Assembly: GCA_022448765.1 (NCBI GenBank)
Contig: JAKUTI010000014.1
Span: forward strand, 1 to 13,554
Direction: 5' to 3'
DNA: 13,554 bases
From: Pseudomonadales bacterium
Lineage (GTDB): Bacteria > Pseudomonadota > Gammaproteobacteria > Pseudomonadales > Azotimanducaceae
Below the pieces are notes generated by a model. The model saw nothing but the letters and a program-made list of their open reading frames with translations, had not been told where the DNA came from and made no database searches. A program made the position numbers and the translations under genes. Below are positions 1 through 7,479 of this stretch, one piece after another (the stretch's first letter is position 1; each line of letters starts with the position of its first letter).

Positions 1-92
1 CCATTGATGCTTACCTGGCTGATTTGGCAAACGCGCGTGATATTCTTCAGGAAGCCTACGGGTTTGACCCGGATGTCGTGTCGGGTTGGTAA
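1..92 (+). CDS. C-terminal tail of an unidentified protein, possibly DUF4856 family (partial)
   Basis: Only the last 29 codons are visible, in the frame starting at base 3 and ending with TAA at 90-92. The readable end contains ANARDILQEAYGFDPDVVSG, a hydrophilic helical stretch followed by a short Gly/Asp/Pro tail. The gene is cut by the window edge. The identification is inference: in many marine proteobacteria and Bacteroidetes a DUF4856 lipoprotein gene lies directly upstream of an imelysin gene and a TonB receptor, which is the order seen here. The tail alone does not prove the family. A strong hairpin follows 18 bases after the stop. Confidence 0.5.
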   Translation, partial: IDAYLADLANARDILQEAYGFDPDVVSGW

Positions 93-109
93 GGATCAGA
101 TAATTTAAC

Positions 110-137
110 AAAGAAAGGCGCGCACGCGCCTTTCTTT
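110..137 (+). terminator. Perfect 13-bp inverted repeat, terminator-like hairpin
   Basis: The arm AAAGAAAGGCGCG (110-122) is exactly complementary to CGCGCCTTTCTTT (125-137). With a realistic four-base loop the stem is 12 bp: a GC-rich top, an A-rich left foot and a T-rich right foot (TTTCTTTGTCTT). The T run is broken by C and G, but the A/T feet make it look like an intrinsic terminator. It sits between the first gene and the imelysin gene, so it either ends the upstream transcript or acts as a partial terminator that lowers expression of the following genes. Confidence 0.75.
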
Positions 138-154
138 GTCTTGAGGGATCAGTC

Positions 155-1414
155 TTGAGAAGAATCTACACGCTCGCCCTCCTCATGAGCTTACAAACGG
201 TCTTGGTCGGATGCGTTGACGGTTCGCGGGAAGCTGACTCGGACGACGAATCTCCGGTGGAATCCGGAGGCGACGATGGCCAAGAATTTGATGTGACGGG
301 CTTGCTAAGCAATCTGGCAGAGAATGTTTTTATACCCAATTATCAAGAACTGTCGGAGACGATGAGCGAGTTTGGAGGCGTTGGAGGGTCGTTGGAGCGC
401 TACTGTAGCGGGATAGGTGAATCCGACGAAGCGGCGTCTAAAGCTGAAGCACAGGATGGTTGGCGGGCCGCGATGGACTCCCTCCAAAAGACTGAAATGC
501 ACGTTCTCGGACCGGCGCAACAGAACGGGAATGCACTCCGAAATCGGATTTTGTCGTACTCGAGCGGTTCATTGAGTACGTGTGGCGTCGACGAAATTGC
601 GGTCCTGGCCAATGAACCTGAATTTGATATATCGACGAGAGCTACTAATCAGCGCGGGATGGGTGCAGTTGGTTATTTGCTGTTTCGCGATGAGCTAAGT
701 CACAGCTGCCCGCCCCAGGTGCCCACCACGGCGAGTTGGAATGCGTTATCGGAGACTGCAAAGTCTCGATCCCGGTGTGCCGCGGCTCAGGTGATCGCGT
801 CAGATGTCTCGGCAGCCGTTGATCAGATAGTTGACCAGTGGGATGCGGCTGGTGGTGACTACCGGAGCGAATTTGTTAGCGACGCGAATGCGGGAAATAA
901 CCTCCAGTTCGTCACCGACGCGATCTTCTATCTTGATACTGGCGTTAAGGATCAAAAGTTAGGTATCCCCCTGGGCATCAATGACGCGTGCTCGGGGTAC
1001 TCTTGTCCCGACCAGGTGGAATCGCAATACAGTCGAAATTCGTTACGAAACCTCCAAAAAAATATTGAATCCTTTCGGAAGATCTTTCGTGGTGGAGAAG
1101 GGATTGGGTTCGATGATCTGATCACGGGGGAGGGATTTGACGACGTTTCATTAAGGTTCATCGACAACAGCACGGCCGCCATAGAAGCGATCGATGCAAT
1201 CTCGGTACCGGTATACGAGCAAGCAGCTTCAATAAACTCTCAAGAACGAGGGACTCAATGCACCAACGCATATGCCAATGTTGACTTGGCGGATGAACTT
1301 TCAGCATGCGGTTTGTATGGCCTGATTAAGGCACTAACGGACGATCTTAAGATCGACTTTGTGACCATAGTCAATGTTAATTTGCCCGAGGGTGCGCAGG
1401 CAGATAACGACTGA
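155..1414 (+). CDS. Imelysin-family (peptidase M75-like) outer-membrane lipoprotein
   Basis: The protein has 419 residues. The TTG start is supported by a GAGGG ribosome site at 143-147 with a 7-base spacer; the next in-frame ATG (185) would leave too short a signal peptide. Residues 1-20 form a lipoprotein signal with lipobox LVGC and lipidated Cys20. Val21 is not Asp, so outer-membrane sorting is expected. An acidic, Ser/Gly-rich linker (residues 21-45) leads to the imelysin domain (about 46-400), with family-like features: a Trp-containing helix near 103, RILSYSSGSLSTCGVDE (131-147) and ATNQRGMGAVGYLLF (163-177). The last stretch matches the region of the family motif GxHxxE, but His is Gly and the Glu position is Gly173, so any metal site built on that motif is absent. 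Imelysins are linked to iron uptake, though many are not proteases. The gene overlaps the receptor gene by one base (TGATG). Confidence 0.85.
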   Translation: MRRIYTLALLMSLQTVLVGCVDGSREADSDDESPVESGGDDGQEFDVTGLLSNLAENVFIPNYQELSETMSEFGGVGGSLERYCSGIGESDEAASKAEAQDGWRAAMDSLQKTEMHVLGPAQQNGNALRNRILSYSSGSLSTCGVDEIAVLANEPEFDISTRATNQRGMGAVGYLLFRDELSHSCPPQVPTTASWNALSETAKSRSRCAAAQVIASDVSAAVDQIVDQWDAAGGDYRSEFVSDANAGNNLQFVTDAIFYLDTGVKDQKLGIPLGINDACSGYSCPDQVESQYSRNSLRNLQKNIESFRKIFRGGEGIGFDDLITGEGFDDVSLRFIDNSTAAIEAIDAISVPVYEQAASINSQERGTQCTNAYANVDLADELSACGLYGLIKALTDDLKIDFVTIVNVNLPEGAQADND

Positions 1415-3585
1415 TGAACACGCTCTTTAGACTGAAGTTGGCGACGTTCTTGATTGCGTCTGCCGTGTCCGCGACGGCGGCGGAAAACGCTGACGAGGCA
1501 TTCTTGGTCGAGGAGGTCGTCGTAATTGGCACGAAAGATAAAGCCCTTAATTTGCCGGGTTCTGGAACCCTAATAGAAGATCAAGAATTGGAAAGATTTG
1601 ACCACGTTGATATCAATCAGGTGCTCGCACGCGTTCCCGGGTTGTACGTCCGGGAAGAAGACGGCTATGGCTTGCGACCGAACATCGGGATTCGGGGTGC
1701 GTCGGCTGAACGAAGCCAAAAAATAACGATTATGGAAGATGGGGTGCTGATCGCGCCCGCACCATATTCGGCACCTGCTGCTTATTACTTTCCAAACGTT
1801 AGCCGAGTGGCTGCGGTTGAGGTATTGAAAGGGCCCTCGTCGATACGCCATGGACCGCATACGGTTGGAGGCGCCGTCAACTTCGTTTCTTCACAAATAG
1901 ACACGGCTCCAGCCGCAGAAATTGACCTTAGTGCCGGCACGGATGGTTTTTACAAAGTCCAGGGGTTGTGGAGTCGGATGCGAGAAACTAACGGTCTACT
2001 GATCGATCTACTGCAGTACGGAAGCAAGGGGTTCAAAAACCTAGACGGAGGTGGCGATACCGGATTTGAACGTAGTGATCTGAATGTGAAGTTGAGATTC
2101 CGACCTAATACTCGGCTACGTCAATCGCTAACTGTCAAATTGGGATATGGCGACGAAGTGTCAGATGAGACCTACCTCGGGCTAACTGATACAGACTTTA
2201 GTAGTGATCCCAATCGAAGATATCGGGCTTCTCAGCTCGGTCAGTTTCGATCTAAACACAAGAAAGTCCATCTCAATCACACGCTGGAAATCCAAGAAGA
2301 TCTTTTGATGAATGCGAAGGCGTACGTGAATCGATTTGATCGGGATTGGAACAAATTAGACGGGTTTATCAACGGACCGACATTGCAGTCGGTGCTCCGG
2401 TATCCGCAGCAATTTGTTCGGGAATACGATTTGTTGCGCGGAAATATCGATTCTGCCGAGGTGGATGGTGACCGCTTGGATATAACGAACAACCAACGCG
2501 AGTTCGACTCGATGGGTGCTCAACTCTCGTTGAATTGGGCATACGCAGGCCAGCGGTTGGATCACGAGACTTCGCTGGGCGTTAGATTTCACAAGGACCA
2601 AGTTGACCGACATCATAAACAACGCGGGTATTTGATGACCTCCGGCGATCTCCTTTGGGACGACGTGGTCCGGGCACCGAAACTGAGAAATCGAGCCGAG
2701 ACGGACGCGGTATCGGCTTGGTTAACGGACACCATGAAACGTAACGACTGGTCCCTAACCGCGGGCGTCCGTGTTGAAGATATCAAGGGAGTCGCTTTGG
2801 ACTTCGAAACCGGCGCCGTTCGTGCCAATGAACAGTCAATTGTTTCGCCCGGGGTGGGTGGTTTTTGGCAAATTACAAAAAATTTCAGCACTCTTTTCGG
2901 GGTGTATCGGGGATTTTCCCCGGCCGGTCCGGGCGATGGTGGTGTAGAGCCGGAGGAGAGCATCAATTATGAGTACGGGGTAAGGCTTCAAACTTCTTTG
3001 GGCCATCTCGAGGTTGTCGGATTCTTCAGCGACTATCAAAACCTGGTTGGCCGCTGTCGGGTAAGCGACTCAGACTGTCAGCCCGGGGATGAATACAACG
3101 GTGGCGAAGTAGAGATAGCTGGAGTCGAAATTACGGGTGGTGTGTCCGTTAGTTTGCGAGATCAGTTCGAGTTGGCGACAAACCTGACTTATACCTACAC
3201 CGAATCGGCGTTTCAGACCACGTTTCTCTCCGAATTCTCGCAATGGGGATTGGTACAGAAAGGCGATGCGCTACCCTACTTACCGCAACACGTCGCGCAA
3301 ATAGAGGCCTCCCTTGCAACTGGTCGTTGGGACATCATCGCGGCGATCAAATTTCAAGACGAAATGCGTGAAGTACCTGGATACGGTCGTATAGGTGACG
3401 AATTGGGCACCGATGGACATAAGACGCTCAAGCTAGCGGCAACCTGGTACCAGAGCGAAAAAATATTACTCCAAATAATCGCTCAGAATATTTTGAACGA
3501 AGCAGCGATCGTATCTCACCGTCCTTTCGGTGCAAGGCCCAATCGCCCTCGCTCAATCGTTGCGAGGATCAAACTTACCCTCTAG
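1414..3585 (+). CDS. FecA-like TonB-dependent outer-membrane receptor
   Basis: The protein has 723 residues, a normal size for a TonB-dependent receptor. Residues 1 to about 23 form a signal peptide with a likely cut after SATAA. A TonB-box-like segment, EEVVVIGT, lies at about 32-39. The plug domain (about 45-160) closely resembles FecA, including LRPNIGIRGA, ITIMEDGVLIAPAPYSAPAA, VEVLKGPSSIRHGP and VGGAVNFVS. The rest is a 22-strand barrel type sequence ending in SHRPFGARPNRPRSIVARIKLTL. FecA family members import ferric citrate or related chelates, and some import other ligands; the substrate here cannot be read from the sequence. There is no extended N-terminal signalling domain, so FecI/FecR-type surface signalling is unlikely. 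It is translationally coupled to the imelysin gene, which supports a shared role in periplasmic and outer-membrane metal acquisition. Confidence 0.92.
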   Translation: MNTLFRLKLATFLIASAVSATAAENADEAFLVEEVVVIGTKDKALNLPGSGTLIEDQELERFDHVDINQVLARVPGLYVREEDGYGLRPNIGIRGASAERSQKITIMEDGVLIAPAPYSAPAAYYFPNVSRVAAVEVLKGPSSIRHGPHTVGGAVNFVSSQIDTAPAAEIDLSAGTDGFYKVQGLWSRMRETNGLLIDLLQYGSKGFKNLDGGGDTGFERSDLNVKLRFRPNTRLRQSLTVKLGYGDEVSDETYLGLTDTDFSSDPNRRYRASQLGQFRSKHKKVHLNHTLEIQEDLLMNAKAYVNRFDRDWNKLDGFINGPTLQSVLRYPQQFVREYDLLRGNIDSAEVDGDRLDITNNQREFDSMGAQLSLNWAYAGQRLDHETSLGVRFHKDQVDRHHKQRGYLMTSGDLLWDDVVRAPKLRNRAETDAVSAWLTDTMKRNDWSLTAGVRVEDIKGVALDFETGAVRANEQSIVSPGVGGFWQITKNFSTLFGVYRGFSPAGPGDGGVEPEESINYEYGVRLQTSLGHLEVVGFFSDYQNLVGRCRVSDSDCQPGDEYNGGEVEIAGVEITGGVSVSLRDQFELATNLTYTYTESAFQTTFLSEFSQWGLVQKGDALPYLPQHVAQIEASLATGRWDIIAAIKFQDEMREVPGYGRIGDELGTDGHKTLKLAATWYQSEKILLQIIAQNILNEAAIVSHRPFGARPNRPRSIVARIKLTL

Positions 3586-3628
3586 GGAGACAAGCGCTGG
3601 GTCTCAGAAAATGATAGCCAGGTGAATT

Positions 3629-4552
3629 ATGTGGGAAGTCTTAATCGAGCCCTTTGGTTTTGCGCTGGATCCAGCTAAGCGGATTTATTGGGGTTGCTTG
3701 CTGAGCGCACTCGTCCTCGCGTCCGCTTTTGTCTCGGTACGAGAACGAACGTTTGACCCTAGAGCTCAGTTGTCGCGTTTCATGAATCGGCGTTATTGGA
3801 TCAACGCGTCGACTGCTCAAGATGTTGGTTGGCTATTCGCCAATAACGCGATTAAAGGTCTCGTCCTTCTACCCATTATAGGGAGCCACCTTGCTTTAAC
3901 CCTTGTGGTCGGCGGCCAACTACAAATGCAGTTGGGCGATGCCCCCGATCTAGAGTTCCCACTCTGGCTGATTGCTGGAACCTACACGGCGAGTTATTTC
4001 GTTCTAGAGGATCTAAGCCGTTTTCTTTTGCATATGGCTATGCACCGAAATTCGTGGCTATGGAAGCTGCATCGTATTCATCACAGCGCTAAGGTGTTGA
4101 CGCCGTTGACACTTTTTCGGGTTCACCCGATCGAACAAGCGCTGTATTTCTTTCGAGGCGTCATCGTATTTGGCCTTGTAAGCGGAATTTTTATTTGGCT
4201 CTTTGGTCGAGAGTTAAGTGCATGGGATATTCTCGGCGTCGACCTATTTGGTTTTGCATTTAACGCGCTTGGCGCGAATCTCCGACATTCACATATCCCG
4301 CTCGGCTTCGGCCATTTTGAACGCTGGATCATTAGTCCACGTCAACATCAATTGCATCACAGCGTTGATCATGGTCACTGCAATCTAGGCGTTTGTCTTG
4401 CCGCTTGGGATCGCATTGCCGGGACCGCCGTATCGATGAAACTCGCAGAACCATTGCGTTTCGGGTTGAACGAAGACGTCGTTCCAGAGGGATCAGATTC
4501 TTCGTATTCAGCGATATCGGAAAATGCGCCTGCGTGGGCGCGCTCTACATAA
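3629..4552 (+). CDS. Membrane di-iron fatty-acid hydroxylase / sterol desaturase family protein
   Basis: The protein has 307 residues. The ATG at 3629 follows AGGTGA at 3620-3625, and an in-frame TGA at 3623-3625 rules out a longer reading. Hydrophobic segments lie near residues 20-36, 76-98, 112-127 and 172-193. The histidine clusters of the superfamily are present: HxxxH (His135, His139), HxxHH (His148, His151, His152) and a final HxxHH (His240, His243, His244), with further His at 166 and 220/222. These bind a di-iron centre that hydroxylates or desaturates lipids at the inner membrane. It follows the receptor gene by 43 bases in the same direction and probably shares its operon, though an imelysin/receptor operon is not the usual setting. 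The exact substrate (fatty acid, sterol, hopanoid or carotenoid) cannot be told. Its end overlaps the convergent dioxygenase gene by 8 bases. Confidence 0.85.
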   Translation: MWEVLIEPFGFALDPAKRIYWGCLLSALVLASAFVSVRERTFDPRAQLSRFMNRRYWINASTAQDVGWLFANNAIKGLVLLPIIGSHLALTLVVGGQLQMQLGDAPDLEFPLWLIAGTYTASYFVLEDLSRFLLHMAMHRNSWLWKLHRIHHSAKVLTPLTLFRVHPIEQALYFFRGVIVFGLVSGIFIWLFGRELSAWDILGVDLFGFAFNALGANLRHSHIPLGFGHFERWIISPRQHQLHHSVDHGHCNLGVCLAAWDRIAGTAVSMKLAEPLRFGLNEDVVPEGSDSSYSAISENAPAWARST

Positions 4553-5393
4553 CGTCGTCTTCCGCAAATAACGACGAAAAAAACCAATGCGCGCCGGCAG
4601 GTTCTTCGAGCAGTAGGCGTTGGCGTTCGGTAAGTTGTGCGCCTTTCGGGGCCGTTACCCTGCTTCTGGACCAGCTTAATTGCGACGCACAGTACTTGTA
4701 GAGGATCGATCGGCGTTCATGGTCTGCATGCCATTCCGCGGTACCGTGGGTGGTGGCTTCAGAAAAGAGCGTGACGCTACCGGCAGGCGCGTGCGGACAG
4801 ATTGCTACACCATCAATTTTTTCGTCCCGTATTTTCTGTGGAAGCTTGAAGTGGCTATTGTGACTCGACGGAATTACACGTAACCCACCGGTTTCTGGCC
4901 CGCTATCGGTCAAATTGAAAGCCGCAACGCCAAAACCATGCAATGCTTGGAAAGCGGGTTGAGGGTAATAGCGCCCTGGTTCGGCCCGCGTAAACGGTTC
5001 TGATGCCCCGTAGTCCGCGTGCAACTTACCGTTGGGCATGCCTTTCCGCATGCGCATCCCGAAGATGCGATCCAACCGGAAGCAGTCACCGAGCTGCAGA
5101 CGTAAGATCTTGAGGACCAATGGGTGATCGATAAGATCAACGAAAGGTTGTCCATAATCGAGGAAGCCTGGCCCCGACTCGTAGGAACCGCCCGCCATGC
5201 CGAAGCGGTATAGATTGTACAAACCGAGTTTTGGATCCTTGGCGATCTCGTTCCAATTGTCGGGAACCGCCCGCACATGCTCATCGATTAGAGTATTTAA
5301 TGTGGCAACCTGCTCGGTACTTAATACGTCTTCGATGACGAGGAAGCCTTGAAGGTCATACAAGTATTGATAAAGTTCGAGTTCTTCGTCCAC
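4545..5393 (-). CDS. Phytanoyl-CoA dioxygenase (PhyH) family Fe(II)/2-oxoglutarate oxygenase
   Basis: The protein has 282 residues from the GTG at 5393. A GTG two codons earlier (5399) is also open, but it lies inside a perfect GGAGGTGA ribosome site, so the later GTG is the better start. The family double-stranded beta-helix shows the iron facial triad as HAD (His125, Asp127) and a distal His216 in TTHGTAEWH. A following ERR (Arg227/228) could bind the 2-oxoglutarate carboxylate. GGLRVIPSSHNSHF near 169-182 is also typical. Enzymes of this family hydroxylate CoA esters, free acids, amino acids or natural products, so the substrate is open. It is the last gene of the minus-strand series, 81 bases downstream of the amidohydrolase gene, and may have its own leader. 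Confidence 0.85.
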   Translation of the reverse strand: MDEELELYQYLYDLQGFLVIEDVLSTEQVATLNTLIDEHVRAVPDNWNEIAKDPKLGLYNLYRFGMAGGSYESGPGFLDYGQPFVDLIDHPLVLKILRLQLGDCFRLDRIFGMRMRKGMPNGKLHADYGASEPFTRAEPGRYYPQPAFQALHGFGVAAFNLTDSGPETGGLRVIPSSHNSHFKLPQKIRDEKIDGVAICPHAPAGSVTLFSEATTHGTAEWHADHERRSILYKYCASQLSWSRSRVTAPKGAQLTERQRLLLEEPAGAHWFFSSLFAEDDVM

Positions 5394-5395
5394 GG

Positions 5396-5403
5396 TCACC
5401 TCC
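5396..5403 (-). promoter_or_regulatory. Perfect Shine-Dalgarno sequence that decides the PhyH start
   Basis: On the minus strand the bases read AAGGGGGAGGTGACC-GTG. GGAGGTGA is fully complementary to the 3' end of 16S rRNA and sits five bases (counted from GGAGG) before the GTG at 5393-5391. The other in-frame GTG (5399-5397) is part of this site and could not use it. Confidence 0.75.
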
Positions 5404-5422
5404 CCCTTAGGATCATATAGAC

Positions 5423-5439
5423 GACGGATTCTCTCCGTC
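5423..5439 (-). other. Small leader hairpin upstream of the PhyH gene
   Basis: GACGGA (5423-5428) and TCCGTC (5434-5439) form a perfect 6-bp stem with a 5-base loop, in the 81-base gap between the amidohydrolase stop and the PhyH start. There is no U-run after it on the minus strand, so it is not a standard terminator. It may be an mRNA-processing or stability element, or chance. Confidence 0.3.
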
Positions 5440-5480
5440 CAGGGAGTCTTCCTCGGACCGAATTTGGTGAGGGAAGGAAA

Positions 5481-6971
5481 TTAGTGATTGCCCTCAGCGT
5501 CGCGAAATCGCAGCATTTTCCCGGAGCCAACCCCGGTTTGTTGACCGCGTTCCAAGGCGATCGCGCCGTTGACTACGACCAACGAAATTCCCTCGGGTTC
5601 TCGTTTAGGGTCATCGTAGGTCGCGGTATCGTGAACGGTGTCCGCGTTAAAGAGCACCAAGTCGGCGAAACATCCCTCAGCGATGCGGCCCCGGCTATCC
5701 ATGCCGAAGGTCGACGCCGAGAGTGACGTCATCCGCCGGATCGCTTCGGGCAAGGTCAACAGACCGCGCTCGCGAACATACTTTCTGAGAATTCGAGGAA
5801 ACGTACCGAATAACCGGGGATGGGGTTTACCTCGTAACGCGGGGATACCGTCCGAACCGATCATCATGTCGTGATAGGCAAGGTTGGTTTCGATATCGGC
5901 TTCATCGATGATGAACTGAATGCAAATGGTCTGATCGCCTTTCGGCGCGTTGAGGATGAGCAATACAGCATCGGTGACATCGATGTTCCGCTCGCTTGCA
6001 ATGTCGGTCAGCATCCGGCCTTCAAATTCTCGGAATGCGGGACAACTGGCGATGCGAATCACGTCGGCGAGTTCTCGACTCGGTCGATCTAAATTGAAGT
6101 ATTCAATCATGCGACCGCTACCAGCCGTGTATGGATAGACGTCGAGCGTCACCCGTTGGCCCGAACGGATGGCGGTTTCAACGCGAGCCAATGACGCACC
6201 GACCTTGCCCCAATTCGGTCGTCCAGCCGCTTTATGGTGGGAAATGTGGGTGTGCACGTTGGCTTTACGTCCAATGGTGAGGGTTTCCTCGATCGAGTCC
6301 AGAAGACCTTCGCCTTCGTTACGCATGTGGGTCGCGTAGAGACCGTCGTAAGCCGTTACAGATCGAGTCAACTCGATCACTTCCTCCGTATTGCTGTAGC
6401 GGCCGGGTCGATAGATGAGGCCCGTCGAAAAGCCGCAAGCCCCTTGTTCCATGGCGCGTTCGATGTGCCCTTGCATCACGCGAAGTTGATGCGCGGTCGG
6501 TGCTGTCCGCGCCGGTCCCATCGTGATGGCACGGACCGTGTTGTGGCCGACCAACATCATGTTGTTGATGGCCGGTTTGCGCTTGATGACGGCGTCGAAA
6601 TATCCCTCTAAATCGGTAAATGTGGCGTCGTTCAAGCCCGCTAAAATGCCACCACTGGCAACGTTCGGATCGATGGATGGTTCCGCAGGGATCGCGCTAA
6701 ATCCGCAGTTGCCTGCCACAACGGTAGTCACGCCTTGCGCCAGTTTGAAGGCCATGTCCGGATGGCGCAAAAATGCCCCGTCGTCGTGCGAATGGGTGTC
6801 AATAAATCCAGGTGCAAGACTAAGACCGTCAGCATCGATTTCGTGGTTCGTGGGAACCGCCTCGCCCACGGCGCTTATCTTGGTTCCTTCGACGGCGACG
6901 TTAGCTTGAAATGGCTCGCCGCCGAGGCCGTCGTAGACGGTGGCGTTTCGAATGAGTAAATCCGCGGTCAA
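5481..6971 (-). CDS. N-acyl-D-amino-acid deacylase-like amidohydrolase
   Basis: The protein has 496 residues from a TTG start; an in-frame TAG four codons upstream rules out a longer reading and no ATG is available nearby. The layout is that of D-aminoacylases: a small beta domain at each end (RNATVYDG near 8-15, and ADLVLFNADTV near 436-446) around a TIM barrel. The metal and catalytic residues of the family are present: HxH (His60, His62) in GFIDTHSHDD, Cys89 in VVAGNCGFS, His215 in THMRNEG, His245 in HISHHKAAG and Asp374 in GSDGIP. All match the known D-aminoacylase set, so an active zinc enzyme is expected. Family members cleave N-acyl-D-amino acids, and some cleave other amides or carbamates. 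It lies 40 bases after the NTF2-like gene and is likely cotranscribed. In this catabolic setting the real substrate may be an amide-bearing organic compound and not a D-amino acid. Confidence 0.88.
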   Translation of the reverse strand: MTADLLIRNATVYDGLGGEPFQANVAVEGTKISAVGEAVPTNHEIDADGLSLAPGFIDTHSHDDGAFLRHPDMAFKLAQGVTTVVAGNCGFSAIPAEPSIDPNVASGGILAGLNDATFTDLEGYFDAVIKRKPAINNMMLVGHNTVRAITMGPARTAPTAHQLRVMQGHIERAMEQGACGFSTGLIYRPGRYSNTEEVIELTRSVTAYDGLYATHMRNEGEGLLDSIEETLTIGRKANVHTHISHHKAAGRPNWGKVGASLARVETAIRSGQRVTLDVYPYTAGSGRMIEYFNLDRPSRELADVIRIASCPAFREFEGRMLTDIASERNIDVTDAVLLILNAPKGDQTICIQFIIDEADIETNLAYHDMMIGSDGIPALRGKPHPRLFGTFPRILRKYVRERGLLTLPEAIRRMTSLSASTFGMDSRGRIAEGCFADLVLFNADTVHDTATYDDPKREPEGISLVVVNGAIALERGQQTGVGSGKMLRFRDAEGNH

Positions 6972-7011
6972 GTTGAACGCCTAATGGAAAGGTTTGTCGA
7001 ACTGGCGGAGT

Positions 7012-7383
7012 CTAGGATTCGACATGGAATAGCTTGTTGTAGATGACCCAGGCGCCTTCGGTCTTTAAGAACGACAGGGTGTCGAGAAAGACCAATCCAA
7101 TGTAACCGTCTCGAACGCGTGCGACTGCTGTATCGCCAGCAATCTCAAGGGACACCGTTTCTAGTTGGATCGCTTCGTCCTTCTCCTTGGCGGAGGGCTG
7201 TTGACCGGCGACCATGTCCGCGAAGGTTGGTACGGTCATTTCGTGCAGCTCGCCGTTGAGGTAACCGGTAATTTTCGCGTCCGGATGGAAAGCCTCGTGG
7301 ACCTTCGCCGGATCTGACTCGTACATGCTGTCAAAGTAGGTCTGAATGGTTTGCTGGATAAGGTCGTGATCGCTACTGGACAT
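7012..7383 (-). CDS. NTF2-like / SnoaL-type small protein (putative lumazine-binding family)
   Basis: The protein has 123 residues. The ATG at 7383 has AAAGGA six to seven bases before it. The sequence fits the NTF2-like cone fold: an N-terminal helix (IQQTIQTYFDSMYESDP, about 9-25), FHPDAKITGYLNG, then beta strands ending in GAWVIYNKLFHVES. It most resembles the Lumazine_bd_2 subgroup. Proteins of this kind are ligand-binding or isomerase/dehydratase/cyclase subunits, and no catalytic set can be assigned by eye. It lies between the GMC oxidoreductase gene (96-base gap) and the amidohydrolase gene (40-base gap), so it probably acts on an intermediate of the same pathway. Confidence 0.75.
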   Translation of the reverse strand: MSSSDHDLIQQTIQTYFDSMYESDPAKVHEAFHPDAKITGYLNGELHEMTVPTFADMVAGQQPSAKEKDEAIQLETVSLEIAGDTAVARVRDGYIGLVFLDTLSFLKTEGAWVIYNKLFHVES

Positions 7384-7479
7384 GGTCGGAATCCTTTGCT
7401 CACTGACGTCTACTTTGGCACATCGCGCCGCGTTTTTGCGGCTACGTTGCGATGTTGGTTAACGGTCATGCTTGATACG

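Noticed and set aside
3587..3605. GAGAC-N9-GTCTC inverted repeat between the receptor and hydroxylase genes
   Set aside because: A 5-bp stem with a large loop and no U-run; likely chance and not a transcription stop.
7427..7442. GCCGC-N6-GCGGC hairpin between the GMC and NTF2-like genes
   Set aside because: The stem is only 5 bp and there is no U-run after it on the minus strand, so it is not supported as a terminator.
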